From: Alligator mississippiensis
Taxonomy: Eukaryota; Chordata; Crocodylia; Alligatoridae
Direction of reading: 5' to 3'
DNA: 64,000 bases
Assembly: GCF_030867095.1 (NCBI RefSeq)
Contig: NC_081830.1
Span: 34,579,832-34,643,831, forward strand
In this document: positions 35,401-43,000 of the stretch, one piece after another
How the letters are laid out: each line of letters opens with the position of its first letter
Numbering within the stretch: position 1 is the first letter of the stretch
Position numbers and translations under genes: made by a program
The notes under the pieces: generated by a model
Told to the model about the DNA's origin: nothing
The model's input: the letters and a program-made list of their open reading frames with translations, nothing else
The model's database searches: none

Positions 35401-37016
35401 CTGATTCACAGAACCAGCGATTTGGACAGACACAGCTTTAAATGTTTGTACTACATACTTCGAGGTACCAGCATGGCTTGTGAATGCTGCGATGCTGGGG
35501 CACATGGAACGCTCCACTGGAGTGTGGTGGGGGGCCCTCAGTGTGCTTTGCGTTGAATCTGGAAGTGGGCTGGAAGTACTTCTGGTCCGCTTCTGGGTCC
35601 ACTGGGGAGCGCACTGGGCCCCCTTGGCTTGGCAATCAGCCATGAGGGGACCCCGGGTGGCACCCCAGACCCAGGAAGCACCAGTCACCAAGCCAGGGGT
35701 GGTATTGGGGGGGCCCCCCCGCACACTCCCTGGCAGACCCAGAAGTGGACTGAAAGTACTTCTGTTCCACTTCCAGGTCTGCTGCTGAACATGCTGAGAA
35801 GCCCCCCACGCTTCTGTGGGAAGCTCCACGTGCCACACCATCTCAGCATTCCTGAGCCACCTGCTAGCTAGGAGGTATGTACAAAAAAAGATTAAAGCTT
35901 CTCTTTCCGAATCCATTTGGAGGGTTCCAATTCAATCTGGAGAGATTAAAAGGTTCTCTGATTCAATTCAGATTTGGAGATTCAGGCACTGAATCGGGCT
36001 AAATCTCCACCGAATTGAATCAGGCCCTACATAGTACTTATTTACTCAAGTCAAACAAGTTCTTCCTGCTCCTCTACCATCCAAGGACAAGGCACCTTAA
36101 GACTTCCAACTGTGCCCAGTTAACTTAGGATTTCTCCAAGTCTGTGTGCTCCCTTTCCCAATGTTATTTACACCAGTGTAGAAAACTAATGCAAGTTAAA
36201 CCATTCTAGATACATATATCCAGTCTTTTAAGATGAGTGAAGTTACATGTTACACTAGACCATATTAAATCTGTCTGGACTGTGAGGTCCTGGTAAAGTT
36301 AAAACATGGTGTGAACAGTCACACATTAGAATTAATACCATTTTCTGTCTGTGCAATTCTTGCTTGCCACCAGAAGGCTGCTAAGCAAGGTGTTGTGCCT
36401 AGAAGTCAGGCCCCTGGGCTCTATCCCTGCTCTGTGTGTGTGTGGGGGGAGTGGGGGGCTGAGAGTGGTGAATCCTGGGATCATGAAGGATTGCAATTTG
36501 CTCATTTCATCTCCATGTAGCAGACTGAAGTTACATTAACATGAGCTATGTAACCTGGCCCAGAGTTAACCCTCACTTAAAGTGATATAACTCTGAGATG
36601 CTCAGAGGACACTTAGCATGAGATAGAGCTTTAACATGCAGCCACTTGCATTTTAAGTGCCCCGAGTATGGTCCCAATGTAATGTGTAACTTTACCCTAA
36701 GATCAGGATTAATGGGAGCCAGTAAGCTGAGCAAGCAGTTATCTTAGCCAGACAGTACAGTTTACTGAGAAGAGAGCCAGGACCTTGCACCCATACATTG
36801 AATGGTTCTTAGCTGTCCATAGTGGTCATAATATTGATCGGTGAGGGGAGAGAAAAAGGAAATAAGGGCTACAAACAACCTGTGTAACCAGGAGCGTCAG
36901 TAGGTTAATTGGACACACACCTCCCTGTTCAACACTGTGACGTCACTCACACAGTATGTCAGAATTACACAATTTACTTGCAATATATTTAGCCATACTG
37001 ATTCCACTTATGTGTG

Positions 37017-37067
<51 letters not shown>

Positions 37068-40000
37068 CCTCTATCACTTTCTCTCTACAAAAAATCTGGG
37101 TTGGACGTACTTACCTCGGTAGTAACTCATGTTCATTTCTTGTTTCTTTGTCTTTACCACCCCACCCTCGAACTCACTTCCAAAGTATTTGATGTCTACA
37201 GAGGCTCTGTGGCCAAGAAAACTGGCTTCATGGGGTGTGAATTCAAACCAGGTGTCTGAAAAAAAAAATCAGGGGAGAACACAGAATTTGAAAAGATTTC
37301 AGGTGGGAGATGAATTACCACAAGATCTACTGGTATGTGGTAGAAAGTGTTCTGAACAGAATCCCATCTCCTGTCCTTTGCTGCCCCCATTTCAATATTC
37401 AAGCCAGTTGTTAAGAAAATCCATCTGTAGCCATCCTGGACAACTGATTAATACATGTTCTGAAAAAACAAAGGCTTAGCTGAAGCTGCTGCCCAAATAA
37501 AGCCACATTAGAGCCAGGGTGGATGCACAGACACATTTCAAGTAGCATATGTGTACATTAGGCATTTGCAAAGTGGAAAGTATTCACTTTAGATTTGGAG
37601 GGACAGTGATTCAATACACCGTCCCGATTTGATTTGGCTGAATCCGAATCTGAAGATGTTGGGCGCCGAATCATATTTGACCATAGACTTTACAGGCTAG
37701 CAGGAACATCTGGGGGAGCAGCTGGATGAGCCCTGGCTTGAGCTGGCATCCCCAAGAGAAGCCACAGCTCTTCCGGCTGCTCCTCAACCAGGGCAAGGCA
37801 GGCAGTGCTGGCAGCCCCAAGAGAAGCTGCTGGGGCTGGGGGAATGATTGGGGAGCTGGGGGAATCAAACCAAGAACTGAAGAATTGAACTGGGAGCTGC
37901 GGGGGAAGCCCCTGTTTGTTCCCTCAGCCCCCAATCATTTCCCCCAGTTCCTGATTCAATTCCCCCAGCCCCCGCAGCTTCTCTTGGGGCTGCCAGGCTT
38001 GCCTGCCTGAGTGGGTATCCAGGGAAGCAGCCAGATGCTCCTCCTGGGGTTGCTGGCTAAAGCCGGGGTTTGTCTGGCTGCTCCCCCATCTGCTCCCACC
38101 AGCACTGCCTAGTCCCTGCCTGTACAGTCTATGGCCAAATCTCCGAGTCTCTCCAAAACGATTCGGAGGCTTCTGATTCTATTTGGAGAGATTAATGCAT
38201 CTCCCAGTTAATTTCAGATTTGGAGATTCATCCGCCATATCAGGCCAAATCTCCTCCAAATCAAATTAGCTACCGAAGCTTTGCCCTAGCAGCTAGCACA
38301 GCCCTAGTGTAGGTGATTCAGTTACGTAGATTCAGCACAAGTGTAAGCAGGTTAATCACTCAAGTTCCTTCTCAAGGACAGTCAACTTTGTGTTCTGTGT
38401 TTCCAGGCAGTTTAACTTTCACGGAGCAAACTTGCCCCCACAGAAAGCAAACAACAACCAAACAGGCATGCAAACTAATAGAGAAAGAAGCCAAAATCTG
38501 TGGTCTTTCCTCAGATCCTGAGGCCATGTCCACATGAGCAGGGGCATGCCTTTGAAGCAGCACCAAGAGAAGCAGCACAAAATTGTGCTGCTACACTTTG
38601 TGCTGCAGTGCATGCCCCTGCCTGTCTGCTTTACAGTGGGACACATTGTCCCACTGCTCCCTGAGCTGCAAATGTCAGGGGGCAAGAGGGAGGCATTGGC
38701 TGGGGTACAGGGTGCCTCATCAGGGGCTAGCCATCCCCTGCCGTCCTGTGCCCTGGCCAGCCAAGGAGCAGCACATGGAGATGGGGGATCAGGCAGCCTC
38801 AGGCTGCCTGACTCCCCATCTCTACCTGCTGTGTAGCCCTAGCCAGCCACTCCCCGGCTGGCTGGGGTGCAGTGTGCCTCAAGACAGGGAAGCAGGCATC
38901 CCTGGGTAGTTGCTCTTCTGTTTCTGTGTGCCTCAGTGTGGGGGCTCCACTGTGGATTCCGACATAGAGCCCCCACACTGAAGCACATGGAGACAAGGGA
39001 GCAGCCAGCCCAGGGCTGCCTGCTTCCCCATCTCAAGGCACACTGCACCCCAGCCAGCTGCTCCACGGCTGGCTGGGGTTCAGCATGCATCAGCACAGTG
39101 GCTCCACGTGCCTCAGTGCAGAGGATACACAGCCCAGGACTGCCTGCTCCCCTGTCTTGAAGCACCCTGCACGCCAGCCAGCTTCTCTCCACCTGGCTGG
39201 GGTGCAGAGTGCCATAGCACAGGGGTTCCACAGCATGTGGAGACAAGAGAGCAGGCAGTCATGGGCTGCCTGCTCCCCCATCTCAGCATGTGTCCTAGGT
39301 CCTGCCACATTTGCATGGTTTATGCTGCTTTTCCCCAGGTTGGATTATTTTACTAGTGGGAAATCCCAGTAGCAAATATTGCCCTGGCACTGTAAATTAG
39401 AAGCGCTGCACACTGATTAAGGTGCAGCTCATACAGTTTATGGCACTGCAGAGGGGTTTGCAGCACCACAAACCAAAGGTGCCTGCATGTTTGAATCCAG
39501 CCTGAGAGGGCAACCCAGGCTTTCTGCTTCTCTCTCAGCACCACAGCTTTTTCTCTCTCCCTTTGCATTCTTTTGGAACATTCAACCTTCTCTGTGGCTT
39601 TACCGTCATCCACTCATCATCAGTTGGAGCTGGATCCTAGCCTTCCAGCCAGGTAGCTTGTGAACTACTACCCATCTGCAGCTGTGCTTTCAGCCCCTGA
39701 AAGCCGTCTCTCCTGACAACAAGGTTAAGTTATAAAGCTGGTACTGGATGCTCTAAAATATATGAGATAAGAGGTAGAATGTACAAGAAAAAGAGGGCAT
39801 TCATAGATGTGCTCCAGGAGTTGAGGGGTGGGGGAGGTGGCGCTTTAATTAGAGCTGCTCTCAGAGCCTTTCTAATTGAAGTGCCCACAGTGTCATATGT
39901 ATCAGCATCCCAACACTGAAAAATGGTGGCTTGGGTGCTTTAAAGCTCAAACATGTTTTAGTTAAAGCACCCCAGCTGCCATTTTTCAGCATAGGGATAC

Positions 40001-43000
40001 TGATACACACGGCACTGGAGTCTGCTGGAGTCCAGTTTTACCGCACTTCAGCAGACTCAAATAATTGAGTCTGCTCTGATGTGATGTAATAACAGCAAAT
40101 GGGAGCAGGCTTGCTGCACATTTATAGGCATCCAGAATGATTTTTACAGGAAGTAGGAGGATCTTGTATTCCATTTTAGGTGCAAGACACAGGCCGTGTA
40201 TAATATAAACAGAACTTTTGTGATCACTGTATAAAAATAGACCTGGAAACCCTTGTAACTTCATACAAGGCCTAGGGAGCACAATATGCAAGTTAAGCCC
40301 ATACCTTAGCACGAGCATCCAGAGCTAACACCTTATATAATCTCTTAGTTATGTGTGTTAGTGAAGAGTTCGACTAGTTGATCTGCTCAGGTCCCTTCTG
40401 ACCCTACCAACTATGAAACTATAAGAGCGAATTTGCACATACAGAACCTGCATAAAGTGAGGGAAGCTTGTTTTTGTATGTTGCCTTGATAACATTTCAG
40501 AAGAATGTGATGCTCTTTTGTCAGCATAATTATTCCTGCAAAAATAAACGTTGCAACAACTCCCCACGCACATCATGACACATACAACACAAACATACAT
40601 GGCACAGATTACATGTGTGGAACAAAGTATAATTAAAAGCTATGGCACCAACCACTATATTTCTATCCTACATAAACATAATAAAAATACTAAAAATAGT
40701 ATTGAAAATGCCATGAAAACCCTGAGAAGTCTGTCTGCCTGTCTGTCAAGAACTGCTTCACAATACCAAGCTTATGAGTTTTAGCTAGCTTTATAGATGG
40801 CCTGCACATATCTATTACTCAGACATCTTACATAAAGCTGAGATTAAAGGTGATATACCTTACTGATATTAAGTTACAATATATGCACTTATCATAAATT
40901 TTGCATAATTTACCTGCAGAGTTTTCAGCTAATTTGCTAAAAGATTTCTCATCCACAGCTGCATATATGGGGTAGGGGTTTTTCCCATTTTCAGAAGCAG
41001 CCCTCTGGTCAGACAAACTCCCTTTATCCAGCTGAAAGGCAAAATTACATTTGTTCAAAGAAACACGCACCTTTAAACTATTTGCTCAGTGGAGTCTTTA
41101 GTCTTATCCATCTTCCTTAATCCAGGATTTAAGGAGAGCCTGTGTGGTGGTACAGGCAGAAAAGCAACACATGCTATCCTGAGATGGCTAACTAGATGGT
41201 TAAACTCTTTCCCTTTTTTCTTCTCAAAGTAGAAATATGAAGAAACTTAAGTAAAGGAAACTTATGACACATTCCCCCTTTGAAACAGATCCAACTGTAC
41301 ATGTGTTGGAGAGGTCCTCTGAGAATTTAGTTATGGCACTTAATCTTTCTGTTCCTTGCTTTCCTCATCTGTAAAGCAGGGTTTTTCCAGCATCATAGAA
41401 AGATTATGGGATAAATTCTTCAAAGTCATGGGAAGCAATTCTCCAATTCTATTTCAAACTAGTGAAGCCTAACCTGGAATACTGTGGCCAGTTTGGATGC
41501 TGCGCTTCCAGACAGACATGGACAACTTGGAAGATATCAAGAAGAAAGCAACAAAAGTAGCTAGACATCTAGGACATACAAGGAAACCATGAAAGACCTG
41601 GGCTAATTCAGCCTGGAGAAGAGACAGAGGACAGAGTGGAGGGACCGGGGGGGTGGGGGTGAATATGTTGATATACCGTTGTTAAAATAAGGGCTAAAAC
41701 CAACAGGTGATTAACTATTCTTTGTGGCCACAGACAGAAAAGAAGTAATGGGCCTGAAGTACAAGAAGGAGAGTGTGGGTTATATACCAGGAAGACATTT
41801 CTTACTGCGAAGGTCATTAAGCACTGGAATACATAACCTGGAGGTTATGGCATCTCTGGCCTTGGAGGCTTCTAAGTGCAGCTTAGAAAAATGTTTACTC
41901 AGGGTGGTTTAGACTGCAAGCTAAACTGACTGACTGCCTGAGCCCTATTTTTCTATGATTCTTTAAAAGATTGTGAAGTGATCAGATACTTTTGGTGGTG
42001 ACACCCACCTGAGACAAAGATAAAAGGGAAGATTTTCACCCACCTCATGCAACATCCAATGCACTACTATGTAGGACCAGAAATCAGTGAGGGAGTAGTT
42101 TTTTTCCTTGGATGCCTCTTCCAACATCATCTTTGCATTTGAAAAGCTCCATTTGGAGAGGAGCATTTCACACATTCTTTCCTCCAAGCTTAACAATTTA
42201 TCTGACCAATCCGGTTGTTTGTACAAAGAAGACATACACCTATGTACGACATGAAACATATGGTGAGAGAAATGGGATTTAGTCCATTTCCTCCCCACTA
42301 GCCCTCCACAGTCTTTATCAGTTAATTCCAGTCATCATTTTAGCTAGGTCCAAGATTTGCAACCAGCAATGGTTGTATGGCTGGCTGACCAGCTACAAGG
42401 TAGGCCCTCAGGACAGATTGCAGGAAAATGGAAATCTCTATTACCAATGCATGGGCCCCATGACCCACAGCTGAGCATCTTCGATAGCATTCAGAAGAAT
42501 CCAGATGCTCACAGTCATCTAATGAGTGCACCAGAGTATATTTGATTATCCCACTAACTGCCTACCTGCATTTTCAGATTGAATAAATACCTTTATACTC
42601 TGTTTTTAGTGTCTCTGCTCTTGTACTCAAAGGCATTTGATATCAAAAGAGTTAGATGTCTAAATGCTTTTGAGGGGCTGAGTATGGTTCCTGATTTAAG
42701 ATCATGGTACCTGATTTAAAATACAGGCGTGTCGCATCTTACGGAGAGGTTAGGCTCCGAGGTCAGTGTGTAAGGCGAAAATCATGCATAGTCATGCAGC
42801 GACTGCCTCTGACTCCAAAACCTCCCGCTGCCGCCGCAGAGCCATGCTTGGAGCTGTGCGGCCGGCAGCAGCGGCGCAGCGCGGGGTGGTGGGGGGGATG
42901 GCTGTGTGCCACCAGGCCACCACCATGCTGCCAAAACCTCCTCCCGGTGCCGCAAACTGAAGCCCCGCCCCCCCCACGTAAAGTTGAATTTGCGCAAGTT

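Noticed and set aside
35395..35916. 173-codon minus-strand frame
   Set aside because: It lies in the GC-rich palindromic centre of a non-autonomous element, has open partners on the other strand and shows no motif.
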